From contig JAVKSL010000020.1 of assembly GCA_039583695.1 (NCBI GenBank), forward strand, positions 1 through 38,662: a DNA stretch of 38,662 nucleotides, given 5' to 3'. Under the pieces are notes generated by a model. That model did not search any database. It was not told the DNA's origin and saw nothing but the letters and a program-made list of their open reading frames with translations. The stretch is from JAVKSL01 sp039583695 (GTDB lineage Bacteria > Actinomycetota > Acidimicrobiia > Acidimicrobiales > JAJPHD01). The first letter of the stretch is position 1, and the number at the start of each line of letters is the position of its first letter. The position numbers and the translations under genes are program-made. Shown piece after piece: positions 1 to 7,423 of the stretch.

Positions 1-34
1 CGCCGAGCCTGTCGCCGCCGAGCCCGCCCGATGA
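1..34 (+). CDS. rplD: Ribosomal protein uL4, C-terminal end only (partial)
   Basis: Only the last ten codons are present, read from base 2, giving AEPVAAEPAR and a TGA at 32-34 that overlaps the ATG of rplW. The identity comes from position: rplD is the gene before rplW in the S10 operon. The visible residues are an Ala/Glu/Pro tail rather than conserved L4 sequence, so the protein probably has a low-complexity C-terminal extension. Confidence 0.7.
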   Translation, partial: AEPVAAEPAR

Positions 35-327
35 ACCCGCGCAGCCTCATCATCAAACCGGTGGTGTCTGAGGCCTCCTACACCCGCCTGGAGGACAACG
101 TGTACACCTTCGTGGTTCACCTCGACGCCACCAAGATCCAGATCCGGCAGGCGATCGAGGAGATCTTCGAGGTCAAGGTGCTCAAAGTGAACACGCTGAA
201 CCGCAAGGGCAAGCGCAAGCGGAACCGAAAGACCGGTCAGGAAGGCAAGAGGCCTGACACCAAACGCGCTATGGTGACCCTGGCCGCTGGCGACAAGATC
301 GAGCTATTTGGTGGGAGCACTCCCTGA
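31..327 (+). CDS. rplW: 50S ribosomal protein uL23
   Basis: Binds 23S rRNA at the polypeptide exit tunnel and is a docking site for trigger factor and signal recognition particle. The 98 residues match the normal family length. The opening PVVSEASY, the helix TKIQIRQAIEEIFEVKV, the basic loop around residues 57-70 and the closing strand ending KIELF are typical. It starts at ATG inside the rplD stop, and its TGA overlaps the rplB ATG, so translation is probably coupled along the operon. Confidence 0.97.
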   Translation: MNPRSLIIKPVVSEASYTRLEDNVYTFVVHLDATKIQIRQAIEEIFEVKVLKVNTLNRKGKRKRNRKTGQEGKRPDTKRAMVTLAAGDKIELFGGSTP

Positions 328-1163
328 TGGCCCTGCGCAAACGCAAGCCCACCAGCCCCGGACGGCGATTCCAGTCCGTCTCGGACTTCTCCGAGATCAC
401 CCGGTCCACCCCCGAGCGCTCCCTCCTCGAGCCCAAGCCCTCCACCGGTGGCCGCAACGTCCACGGTCGCAAGACCGCGCGCCACCGCGGCGGCGGTCAC
501 AAGCAGGCCTATCGCATCGTGGACTTTCGCCGGGACAAGGACGGTGTGCCGGCCAAGGTGGCCCAGATCGAGTACGATCCCAACCGCAACGCCCGCATCG
601 CCTTGCTGCACTACCTGGACGGCGAGAAGCGCTACATCCTGGCTCCGGCCAAGGTCAACGTGGGCGACATGCTCCAGTCTGGCCGCGGCGCCGACATCCG
701 CCCGGGCAATGCCCTGCCGATGCGCTACATACCCGTCGGCTCGACGATCCACAACGTGGAGATGCGACCCGGTGGCGGCGGCAAGATGGCCCGCGGCGCC
801 GGAACGAGTGTCCAGCTCGTGGCCAAGGAGGGCGACTTCGCCACCCTGCGACTGCCCTCCACCGAGATGCGCAGGGTCCCCATCGACTGCCGGGCGACGC
901 TCGGCGAGGTGGGCAACGCCGAGGCCGAGCTGCGGGTGATTGGCAAGGCTGGCCGCAACCGCCACCTCGGCGTGCGCCCCCAGACCCGCGGCGTAGCCAT
1001 GAACCCCGTCGACCACCCGCTCGGGGGGGGCGAGGGCAAGAGCTCCGGTGGGCGCCACCCGGTCTCGCCCTGGGGCAAGCCCGAGGGCCGGACCCGAAGC
1101 CGGTCAAAGGATTCAGACAAGCTCATAGTGCGCCGTCGCCGCACCCGCGGCGCCCGCCGTTAG
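327..1163 (+). CDS. rplB: 50S ribosomal protein uL2
   Basis: Core 23S rRNA-binding protein needed for subunit association and the peptidyl-transferase centre. Length (278 aa) is normal. Visible signatures are the N-terminal PGRRF, the basic stretch GRKTARHRGGGHKQ, and the highly conserved VAMNPVDHPLGGGEGK segment carrying the histidine close to the catalytic centre. The ATG overlaps the rplW TGA. Several long open frames on both strands across this gene are shadows caused by high GC. Confidence 0.98.
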   Translation: MALRKRKPTSPGRRFQSVSDFSEITRSTPERSLLEPKPSTGGRNVHGRKTARHRGGGHKQAYRIVDFRRDKDGVPAKVAQIEYDPNRNARIALLHYLDGEKRYILAPAKVNVGDMLQSGRGADIRPGNALPMRYIPVGSTIHNVEMRPGGGGKMARGAGTSVQLVAKEGDFATLRLPSTEMRRVPIDCRATLGEVGNAEAELRVIGKAGRNRHLGVRPQTRGVAMNPVDHPLGGGEGKSSGGRHPVSPWGKPEGRTRSRSKDSDKLIVRRRRTRGARR

Positions 1164-1178
1164 GACTCCAGGAGACCC

Positions 1179-1457
1179 ATGCCCCGCAGCCTAAAAAAGG
1201 GTGCCTTCGTCGACGATCACCTGCTCCGCAAGGTCGACGACCTCAACGCCCGCAACGAGAAGCGCGTGATCAAGACCTGGTCACGGCGCTCAACGGTCAT
1301 CCCGGACATGGTGGGCCATACCATCGCGGTCCACGACGGGCACCGCCACATCCCAGTCTATCTGACCGAGTCGATGGTCGGGCACAAGCTGGGCGAGTTC
1401 GCCCCCACCCGGACCTTCCGGTATCACGCTGGCCAGGAACGCGCAGGTAGGAGATAA
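1179..1457 (+). CDS. rpsS: 30S ribosomal protein uS19
   Basis: Small-subunit head protein that forms a complex with uS13. The 92-residue length and the start MPRSLKKGAFVDDHLL are diagnostic, and the C-terminal part contains GHKLGEFAPTRTF. A ribosome-binding site (CAGGAG) lies about 8 bases before the ATG in a 15-base gap after rplB. The stop TAA shares its last base with the ATG of rplV. Confidence 0.98.
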   Translation: MPRSLKKGAFVDDHLLRKVDDLNARNEKRVIKTWSRRSTVIPDMVGHTIAVHDGHRHIPVYLTESMVGHKLGEFAPTRTFRYHAGQERAGRR

Positions 1458-1933
1458 TGACCGCCACCAAGACCAACGAGCGTTCCGGCACCCGGGCGGT
1501 CCTGCGCCATTGCCACATGTCGGCCTTCAAGGCCCGCGAGGTTCTCGACCTGATCCGAGGCAAATCGATTTCCGAGGCAGCGGCCACCCTGCGCTTCTGC
1601 GAGCGCGACGCCGCCATGGTGATCGCCAAGCTGCTTGCCTCCGCCGCGGCCAACGCCGAGAACAACGATGGCATGAGCCCCGACGAGTGCTACGTGTCGT
1701 CCTGTTACGCCGACGAGGCCAACACCGTGAAGCGCTGGAGGCCCAGGGCCAGGGGTCGGGCCACCCGCATCCGCAAGCGCACATGCCACATCACGCTGAT
1801 CGTGAGCCGCCGCTCCGACGAGGAGCTCCGGCGCCAGCGGGCCCGGGCGAAGGACGAGGCGTCCGCCCGCCGGGCCCGCCGGGTCGAAGGGGCCCGCAGA
1901 AGCACCCGGCGCACGGCCGGCGGGGTGGCCTGA
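1457..1933 (+). CDS. rplV: 50S ribosomal protein uL22 with basic C-terminal tail
   Basis: Lines the exit tunnel with its beta hairpin and contacts all 23S domains. Residues 1-118 form a standard L22: HCHMSAFKAREVLDLIRGK near the N-terminus and PRARGRATRIRKRTCHI in the hairpin region. The protein then continues for about 40 residues rich in Arg and Ala (to residue 158; the family is usually 110-130). Its TGA overlaps the ATG of rpsC. Confidence 0.96.
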   Translation: MTATKTNERSGTRAVLRHCHMSAFKAREVLDLIRGKSISEAAATLRFCERDAAMVIAKLLASAAANAENNDGMSPDECYVSSCYADEANTVKRWRPRARGRATRIRKRTCHITLIVSRRSDEELRRQRARAKDEASARRARRVEGARRSTRRTAGGVA

Positions 1934-2895
1934 TGGGCCAGAAGGTAAACCCGTACGGGTTCAGGCTCGGGATCACCACCGACTGGAAGTCACGCTGGTT
2001 CGACGATCGGACCTACCAGGATTCGGTGATCGAGGACTACAAGATCCGCTCGTACCTGAGCACCCAGCTGGAGTCGGCCGCGGTGAGTCGCATCGAGGTC
2101 GAGCGCACCCGCGACCGCCTGCGGGTCGACATCCACACTGCCCGCCCGGGCATCGTCATCGGGCGGCGGGGCACCGAGGCCGACCGCCTGCGCACCGATC
2201 TGGCCCGCATCACCCACAACCCCAAGATCCAGCTCAACATCCAGGAGATCAAGCAGCCCGAGCTGGATGCCGCCCTCATCGCCCAAGGTATCGCCGATCA
2301 GCTCGCCCGACGCATCAGCTTCCGCCGGGCGATGAAGCGGGCCCTACAGACCGTGCAAAAGGCAGGCGGCCAGGGCATCAAGGTCCAGTGCTCGGGTCGC
2401 CTCGGCGGATCGGAGATGGCCCGCAAGGAGAGCTACCGTGAGGGCCGGGTTCCCCTGCACACGCTGCGGGCCGACATCGACTACGGATTCCGGGAGGCCA
2501 AGACCACCTACGGGTGCATAGGCGTGAAGGTGTGGATCTACAAGGGTGACATCCTGCCCTACAAGACGGCTTCTGACGACAAGATCCGCAGCGAGGCAGC
2601 GATGGCGGTGGGCGAGACCTCCGGCCAGGTTCGCCCTCGCCGGGTCATCACCGCTGGCGGCGGGCGGCGCCGACCCGACCAGGGCGAACCCGGAGCGCTG
2701 CCGAGCACTTCTGACGAATATGCCACCGTGAGCCAGACCGCCGTGGCCACCCAGCCTGAGCCCGCCGCTGCGCCAGCCCCCCCGACCCCTGAGGCCGACG
2801 CCCTCGAGCGCCTCCTCGCCGAGGAAGAGGAGATCGAGCGCCGCACCCAGGAGTCCCACCACGAGGCTCCCCACTTCCGTCGGGAGTCCGACTGA
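1933..2895 (+). CDS. rpsC: 30S ribosomal protein uS3 with long acidic C-terminal tail
   Basis: Part of the mRNA entry channel. The start is the ATG at 1933 (MGQKVNPYGFRLGIT), which overlaps the rplV stop; the frame stays open upstream, but that part is a shadow of rplV. A KH domain with the loop IGRRG lies near residues 70-80, and the C-terminal S3 domain ends around residue 210 (YGCIGVKVWIYKGD). Another ~110 residues follow, rich in Pro, Ala and then Glu (AEEEEIERR). At 320 aa it is well above the 210-280 aa typical of the family. Confidence 0.97.
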   Translation: MGQKVNPYGFRLGITTDWKSRWFDDRTYQDSVIEDYKIRSYLSTQLESAAVSRIEVERTRDRLRVDIHTARPGIVIGRRGTEADRLRTDLARITHNPKIQLNIQEIKQPELDAALIAQGIADQLARRISFRRAMKRALQTVQKAGGQGIKVQCSGRLGGSEMARKESYREGRVPLHTLRADIDYGFREAKTTYGCIGVKVWIYKGDILPYKTASDDKIRSEAAMAVGETSGQVRPRRVITAGGGRRRPDQGEPGALPSTSDEYATVSQTAVATQPEPAAAPAPPTPEADALERLLAEEEEIERRTQESHHEAPHFRRESD

Positions 2896-2911
2896 TGCCG
2901 GAGGTTCGCCA

Positions 2912-3346
2912 ATGCTGATGCCCCGCAAGGTGGCCCACCGCAAGCAGCAGCGGGGACGCCTCACCGGCATGTCCCGCTCGGGCACGACTGTCTGCTTTGG
3001 AGACTTCGGCATACAGGCGATGGAGCCGGGCTGGCTCACCGCCCGCCAGATCGAGGCAGCCCGGATCGCCATGACCCGCCACGTCAAGCGTGGCGGCAAG
3101 GTGTGGATCAGGGTCTTTCCGGACAAGCCGGTGACCCACAAGCCTGCCGAGACCCGCATGGGCTCGGGCAAGGGCAACCCCGAGCTGTGGGTGGCCGTGG
3201 TGCGTCCGGGCAGGATCCTCTTCGAGCTGGCGGGGGTCCATGAGGATCTGGCCCGCGCAGCCCTGGAGCGCGCCATCCAAAAGCTGCCCATCCAGGCTCG
3301 TTTTGTCAGCCGGGCCAGCCAGGAGCTGGCCGGGATGGAGGTCTGA
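2912..3346 (+). CDS. rplP: 50S ribosomal protein uL16
   Basis: Organises the tRNA-binding region of the large subunit. Family hallmarks are MPRKVAHRKQQRGRLTG at the start and GKGNPELWVAVVRPGRILFE near residues 90-110. Length (144 aa) is normal. A GGAGG at 2899-2903 sits 8 bases before the ATG at 2912, which favours this start over the second ATG two codons in. The TGA overlaps the rpmC ATG. Confidence 0.98.
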   Translation: MLMPRKVAHRKQQRGRLTGMSRSGTTVCFGDFGIQAMEPGWLTARQIEAARIAMTRHVKRGGKVWIRVFPDKPVTHKPAETRMGSGKGNPELWVAVVRPGRILFELAGVHEDLARAALERAIQKLPIQARFVSRASQELAGMEV

Positions 3347-3600
3347 TGGCGGACTACATTCGCACCACCAAAGCCGAGCTGGATGGCCTCGACGACGAGG
3401 AGCTGATCGTCCGGGTGGCCAACGCCCGCCAGGAGCTGTTCAACCTGCGCTTCCAGCTGGCTACCGGGCAGCTCACCAACAACTCGCGGATCGGGGCACT
3501 GCGGCGTGAGGTGGCCCAACTGCTCACCACCCAGCGCCAACGTGAGATCGCTCTGGTCGAAGAATACTACCTAGCCCAGCTACAAGAAGGGACCGGCTGA
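3346..3600 (+). CDS. rpmC: 50S ribosomal protein uL29
   Basis: Small two-helix protein beside the exit tunnel that helps recruit SRP and trigger factor. The core reads DEELIVRVANARQELFNLRFQLATGQL, the classic L29 helix pair. At 84 aa it is slightly longer than usual (65-77) because of a C-terminal helix ending in a Tyr-rich EEYYLAQLQ. It overlaps rplP and rpsQ by one base each. Confidence 0.97.
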   Translation: MADYIRTTKAELDGLDDEELIVRVANARQELFNLRFQLATGQLTNNSRIGALRREVAQLLTTQRQREIALVEEYYLAQLQEGTG

Positions 3601-3881
3601 TGGTCGACGCCCAAGCGCCTGCGGAGGTCCGGCCCAACGGTCGCAAGGTCCGTGAGGGCACTGCGGTATCGGTGGCCATGGACCGCACGGTGATTGTCGA
3701 GGTCACCGAGCGGGTGCGCCACAGGCGCTACTCCAAGACCGTGCAGCGTACCAAGCGACTTTATGCCCACGACGAGGCCAACGACGTGAACCTGGGTGAC
3801 CGGGTCCGGGTTGCCGAGACTCGCCCGCTGTCCAAGCTCAAGCGCTGGCGCGTCGTCGAGGTCCTGGAGCGGGCGAGATGA
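3600..3881 (+). CDS. rpsQ: 30S ribosomal protein uS17
   Basis: Primary 16S rRNA-binding protein with an OB fold. It shows GTAVSVAMDRTVIVEV, the basic loop HRRYSKTVQRTKRLYAHDE, and the closing GDRVRVAETRPLSKLKRW. The first ~17 residues (VDAQAPAEVRPNGRK) are a short extension common in actinobacterial S17. It ends in an ATGA overlap with rplN, closing the S10-type part of the operon without a gap. Confidence 0.97.
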   Translation: MVDAQAPAEVRPNGRKVREGTAVSVAMDRTVIVEVTERVRHRRYSKTVQRTKRLYAHDEANDVNLGDRVRVAETRPLSKLKRWRVVEVLERAR

Positions 3882-4246
3882 TCCAGGCCGAGACCCGGCT
3901 GCGGGTTGCCGACAACTCTGGCGCCAAGGAGGTGCTGTGCATCAAGGTGCTGGGTGGCTCCAAGCGCCGTTACGCCAGCATTGGCGACATGTTCGTGGCC
4001 ACGGTCAAAGACGCCATACCCGGTGCCGCGGTCAAGCGTGGTGACGTGGTCCGCTGTGTGGTCGTGCGGACCAAGAAGGAGCGCCGCCGTCCGGACGGCA
4101 GCTACATCCGATTCGACGAGAATGCCGCGGTGCTGGTCAACGACGCCCTCCAGCCGCGGGGCACCCGGATCTTCGGCCCTGTCGGGCGCGAGTTGCGGGA
4201 CAAGCGCTTCATGCGCATTGTCTCGCTGGCCCCGGAGGTCCTCTAA
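3878..4246 (+). CDS. rplN: 50S ribosomal protein uL14
   Basis: Large-subunit protein at the subunit interface. The 122-residue length is exact for the family. It opens with MIQAETRLRVADNSGAKEV and ends with ELRDKRFMRIVSLAPEVL, both diagnostic. It starts at the ATG overlapping the rpsQ stop, so the S10 and spc operons appear fused into one transcription unit. Confidence 0.98.
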   Translation: MIQAETRLRVADNSGAKEVLCIKVLGGSKRRYASIGDMFVATVKDAIPGAAVKRGDVVRCVVVRTKKERRRPDGSYIRFDENAAVLVNDALQPRGTRIFGPVGRELRDKRFMRIVSLAPEVL

Positions 4247-4247
4247 G

Positions 4248-4553
4248 ATGAGGATCCGCAAGGGAGACCGGGTGGTGGTCCTGTCCGGCAAGGACAAGGG
4301 CCGCGAGGGTCTGGTCATGCGGGCCATGCCGGCCGAGGGCAAGGTCGTGGTGGAGGGCGTCAACATCGCCCGCCGGAGCACCAAGGCGACCCGGGGGACC
4401 ATGCAGGGAGGCATCATCGACAAGGACATGCCCATGCCAGTATCCAAGGTGGCCATCGTGTGCCCAACCGACGGTCCCACCCGGATAGGGATGCGCCTGG
4501 ACCCCGACGGCACCAAGCACCGCATCTGCCGCAAGTGCGGGACCACGCTGTGA
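4248..4553 (+). CDS. rplX: 50S ribosomal protein uL24
   Basis: Assembly-initiating 23S rRNA-binding protein with a KOW motif. The start is the ATG at 4248 (MRIRKGDRVVVLSGKDKG), one base after the rplN stop; the frame is open upstream only as a shadow of rplN. The KOW segment spans about residues 4-30. The C-terminus has TKHRICRKCGTTL, with two Cys. 101 aa is normal. Its TGA at 4551-4553 overlaps the GTG start of rplE. Confidence 0.97.
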   Translation: MRIRKGDRVVVLSGKDKGREGLVMRAMPAEGKVVVEGVNIARRSTKATRGTMQGGIIDKDMPMPVSKVAIVCPTDGPTRIGMRLDPDGTKHRICRKCGTTL

Positions 4554-5293
4554 GCCCCGCAGCCGCCAAGAGCGCTCCCGGCAAGGGTGGCCCCGGCAAG
4601 GCTGGCTCGTCCAAGGCAGCCGCCTCCGGCACCAGGGACCGGGATCAGGCTGCCACCAAGGGCAGGGCGGCTCAGGCCGCCGCGGCCAAGGCCCGCGCGA
4701 GCTCCCCGTCGGCAAAAGGCGCAGCCAAGGGCTCGGCACCCAGCCCGCCCCGCCTGAAGGTTCGTTACAACAACGAGGTGCGGGCAGCGCTCGGCAAGTC
4801 ACTCGGTCTCTCCAACGTCATGCAGGTGCCGCGATTCGAGAAGATCGTGGTAAACATGGGTGTCGGGCGGGCCACCCAGCAGCAGTCCCTCCTGGAGGGA
4901 GCGGTGCGGGACCTGCGAGCTATCACCGGCCAGAAGCCTCTGGTGACCACGGCCCGCAAGTCGGTGGCCGCCTTCAAGCTGCGCGAGGGCAACGCGATCG
5001 GCGCCAAGGTCACCCTTCGCGGCGACAGGATGTGGGAGTTCTTCGACCGCCTGGTGAGCCTGGCGATCCCACGCATCCGGGACTTCCGGGGACTTGCATC
5101 CACGTCGTTCGACGGAGCGGGCAACTACACCTTCGGGGTCACCGAGCAGCTCATCTTTCCCGAGGTTGAATACGATCAGGTAGATATCACGAGGGGAATG
5201 GACATCACGATCGTCACGACAGCCAAGACCGACGCCGAGGGCCGGGCACTGCTCGGCGCCTTCGGCTTCCCATTCCGACGCGAGGTGCAGTAA
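4550..5293 (+). CDS. rplE: 50S ribosomal protein uL5 with ~66-residue Lys/Ala/Ser N-terminal extension
   Basis: Binds 5S rRNA and contacts the P-site tRNA. From residue 67 (PRLKVRYNNEVRAAL) to the end it is a normal L5: VMQVPRFEKIVVNMGVG, GQKPLVTTARKSVAAFKLR, MWEFFDRLVSLAIPRIRDFRG. Residues 1-66 are an extra low-complexity region built from Lys, Ala, Gly, Ser and Pro, resembling the tails of nucleoid proteins. The GTG start at 4550 overlaps the rplX stop, and no ATG, GTG or TTG occurs in frame between it and the L5 core, so the extension is very likely translated. Total 247 aa against about 180 for the family. Confidence 0.94.
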   Translation: MSPAAAKSAPGKGGPGKAGSSKAAASGTRDRDQAATKGRAAQAAAAKARASSPSAKGAAKGSAPSPPRLKVRYNNEVRAALGKSLGLSNVMQVPRFEKIVVNMGVGRATQQQSLLEGAVRDLRAITGQKPLVTTARKSVAAFKLREGNAIGAKVTLRGDRMWEFFDRLVSLAIPRIRDFRGLASTSFDGAGNYTFGVTEQLIFPEVEYDQVDITRGMDITIVTTAKTDAEGRALLGAFGFPFRREVQ

Positions 5294-5478
5294 TGGCCAA
5301 GACGGCGCTGGTATGCAAGCAGCAGCGCAAGCCCAAGTTCAAGGTGCGGGCGTACACCCGCTGCCGGCGTTGCGGGCGGCCTCACGCGGTGTACCGCAAG
5401 TTCGGGCTGTGTCGCGTCTGCCTCCGGATGATGGTGCACGCGGGAGAGATACCCGGCGTGACCAAAGCCAGCTGGTGA
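5293..5478 (+). CDS. rpsN: 30S ribosomal protein uS14, zinc-binding type (type Z)
   Basis: Small-subunit head protein. The 61-residue length and the two CxxC pairs (CRRC at residues 24-27 and CRVC at 40-43) identify the short zinc-binding form rather than the longer Cys-free form. The sequence ends GEIPGVTKASW as is usual. It overlaps rplE by one base (TAATG). Confidence 0.97.
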   Translation: MAKTALVCKQQRKPKFKVRAYTRCRRCGRPHAVYRKFGLCRVCLRMMVHAGEIPGVTKASW

Positions 5479-5485
5479 GCGCGCT

Positions 5486-5890
5486 ATGACCATGACCGAT
5501 CCCGTCGCGGACATGCTCACCCGCATACGCAACGCCAACGTGGCCATGAAGGACACAGTGAGCATGCCCGGCTCGAAGCTCAAGGAGAGCCTGGCCGGCC
5601 TGCTGGTCCGCGAGGGCTACATCGCGGGCTACCGCTGTGCCGAAGCGCCGGGCAAGCTGGGAAAGGTCCTGGAGATCGACCTCAAGTACACCCCGGACCG
5701 GGCTCGCACGATCTCTGGCCTGCGCCGGGTGTCCAAGCCCGGGTTGCGGGTGTATACCCAGGTCGACAAGCTGCCCCGGGTGCTCGGCGGGCTCGGTGTT
5801 GCTGTGGTGTCGACCAGCCAGGGACTGATGACCGACCGTGAGGCGCGCCAGCGTCACGTGGGTGGGGAGGTCCTGTGCTACGTCTGGTAG
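5486..5890 (+). CDS. rpsH: 30S ribosomal protein uS8
   Basis: Binds the central domain of 16S rRNA and, in other bacteria, represses the spc operon. It begins MTMTDPVADMLTRIRNA and ends with the family signature STSQGLMTDREARQRHVGGEVLCYVW. 134 aa is normal. A second in-frame ATG at 5492 is an equally possible start. The gene is 7 bases after rpsN. Confidence 0.97.
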   Translation: MTMTDPVADMLTRIRNANVAMKDTVSMPGSKLKESLAGLLVREGYIAGYRCAEAPGKLGKVLEIDLKYTPDRARTISGLRRVSKPGLRVYTQVDKLPRVLGGLGVAVVSTSQGLMTDREARQRHVGGEVLCYVW

Positions 5891-5945
5891 GTTCGGCACC
5901 GGTCCAACGAAGCCCGACGTCGCAACGAGCACAGGGGAGCGACTG

Positions 5946-6485
5946 ATGTCCAGAGTCGGACGAGCGCCGATCATCGTGCCCGACGGCGTCACCGTTACCC
6001 TGGTCGAGTGCCAGGTCACGGTCAAGGGTCCGGGCGGTGAGCTGAGCCGGGCGCTGCCTGGCGAGATCACCGTGCGCCGTGACGGCGCCAGCCTGGTGGT
6101 CGAGCGTCCTGACGACCAGCGCCACAACCGCGCCCTGCATGGCCTCACCCGTTCCCTCGTGGCCAACATGGTCACCGGGGTGACGACCGGGTTCGTGAAG
6201 GACCTGGAGATCGTGGGCGTGGGCTATCGCGCCCTGGCCAAGGGTCCGGGCGAGCTAGAGCTGGCCCTGGGCTACAGCCACCCGGTCCCGGTGCGCGCCC
6301 CCGCGGGGATCGCCTTCGAGGTGCCAGCGCCAACTCGCATCCGGGTGCTGGGCATCGACAAGGAGCTGGTGGGACAAGTGGCCGCCGATATTCGTAAGCT
6401 GCGCAAGCCCGAGCCCTACAAGGGCAAGGGCGTGCGCTACGCAGGCGAGCGGGTTCTCCGCAAAGCCGGAAAGGCAGCCAAGTGA
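5946..6485 (+). CDS. rplF: 50S ribosomal protein uL6
   Basis: Large-subunit protein near the GTPase centre, with two related alpha/beta domains. It starts at the ATG at 5946 (MSRVGRAPIIVPDGV) with GGGGAG about 8 bases upstream. The second domain has the conserved IRKLRKPEPYKGKGVRYAGE near the C-terminus. 179 aa is normal. A 55-base gap after rpsH is among the larger ones inside the ribosomal block; I see no promoter in it. Confidence 0.97.
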   Translation: MSRVGRAPIIVPDGVTVTLVECQVTVKGPGGELSRALPGEITVRRDGASLVVERPDDQRHNRALHGLTRSLVANMVTGVTTGFVKDLEIVGVGYRALAKGPGELELALGYSHPVPVRAPAGIAFEVPAPTRIRVLGIDKELVGQVAADIRKLRKPEPYKGKGVRYAGERVLRKAGKAAK

Positions 6486-6874
6486 GTCACGCCAGGCCGA
6501 CCCACTCGACCGCCACAGCTCGCACCGTCGTGCTGCGCAAGCGGCGCCACTCCCGGGTGCGCAAGAAGGTGATCGGCACGCCCGAGCGTCCCCGTCTGGC
6601 CGTGTTCCGCTCGAACCGCCACATCGTGGCCCAGGTCATCGACGACAGTGCTGGCCGGACTATCGCCGCGGCATCGACCAACGAGACCGCGCTGGCTTCC
6701 GGTGGCACTGGCACTGGAAACGTCGCGGCCGCCAGCGCGGTTGGCAGGGCGGTCGCCGAGCGGGCCAGGGCGGCCGGGGTGACCAAGGTAACTTTTGACA
6801 GAGGTGGGTTCAGCTATCACGGCAGGGTCGCTGCAGTGGCGGATGCCGCACGAGAGTCCGGATTGGAGCTGTAA
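6482..6874 (+). CDS. rplR: 50S ribosomal protein uL18
   Basis: 5S rRNA-binding protein. It contains RKRRHSRVRKKVIGTPERPRL and, toward the end, AAGVTKVTFDRGGFSYHGRVAAVADAAR, both typical of L18. The GTG at 6482 lies in a GTGA overlap with the rplF stop. 130 aa is slightly long owing to about 15 extra N-terminal residues. Confidence 0.96.
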   Translation: MSHARPTHSTATARTVVLRKRRHSRVRKKVIGTPERPRLAVFRSNRHIVAQVIDDSAGRTIAAASTNETALASGGTGTGNVAAASAVGRAVAERARAAGVTKVTFDRGGFSYHGRVAAVADAARESGLEL

Positions 6875-7423
6875 GTGCCCGATAGCCAGTACGAGGAGCG
6901 CACGATCAAGGTGAATCGGGTGGCCAAGGTGGTGAAGGGAGGGCGGCGCTTCTCCTTCACCGCCCTCATGGTCATCGGTGACGGCAACGGCAAGGTTGGC
7001 CTGGGCTACGGCAAGGCCAAGGAGGCCGGGCTGGCGGTCCAAAAGGGGATCGAGGAGGCAAAGAAGAACCTCTTCGACGTGCCCCGGGCCGGCACGACCA
7101 TCGTACACCCGGTGATCGGCGAGAGCGGGGCGGGCAGGGTCATGCTCAAGCCTGCAGCGCCGGGAACCGGGGTCATCGCGGGCGGTGCGGCACGTGCCGT
7201 GCTGGAGATGGCAGGCATTCACGACGTGCTGGCCAAGTCCCTCGGCTCCTCCAACGGCATCAACGTGGCGCACGCGACGATCGCCGGGCTCAAGGCCCTC
7301 AAGCGACCGGACCAGATCGCCCGAGCCCGGGGTAAGTCCCCCGAGGAGGTCACCCCCGCCGGAGTGCTCCGGGCATACCGCGAGTCCGAGGGTGGGCCGC
7401 ACATCCCATTCGAGGTGGCATGA
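6875..7423 (+). CDS. rpsE: 30S ribosomal protein uS5
   Basis: Contributes to decoding accuracy and the mRNA helicase centre. The double-stranded-RNA-binding domain shows KGGRRFSFTALMVIGDGNGKVGLGYGKAKE around residues 25-55, and the C-terminal domain has GSSNGINVAHATIAGLKAL. The GTG start directly follows the rplR TAA. 182 aa is normal. Confidence 0.97.
   Translation: MPDSQYEERTIKVNRVAKVVKGGRRFSFTALMVIGDGNGKVGLGYGKAKEAGLAVQKGIEEAKKNLFDVPRAGTTIVHPVIGESGAGRVMLKPAAPGTGVIAGGAARAVLEMAGIHDVLAKSLGSSNGINVAHATIAGLKALKRPDQIARARGKSPEEVTPAGVLRAYRESEGGPHIPFEVA

Noticed and set aside
1510..1932. rpsC starting far upstream, giving a 461-residue protein
   Set aside because: The upstream part is rplV read in another frame. 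The conserved MGQKVNPYG begins at 1933, overlapping the rplV stop.
2344..3540. Long minus-strand open frame (398 codons) under rpsC-rplP-rpmC
   Set aside because: It lies entirely opposite well-identified ribosomal genes and has no family motif; it is a GC-driven shadow. The same applies to the minus-strand frames at 27431-28675 (opposite the GT2 gene) and 35996-37780 (opposite manB and its neighbour).
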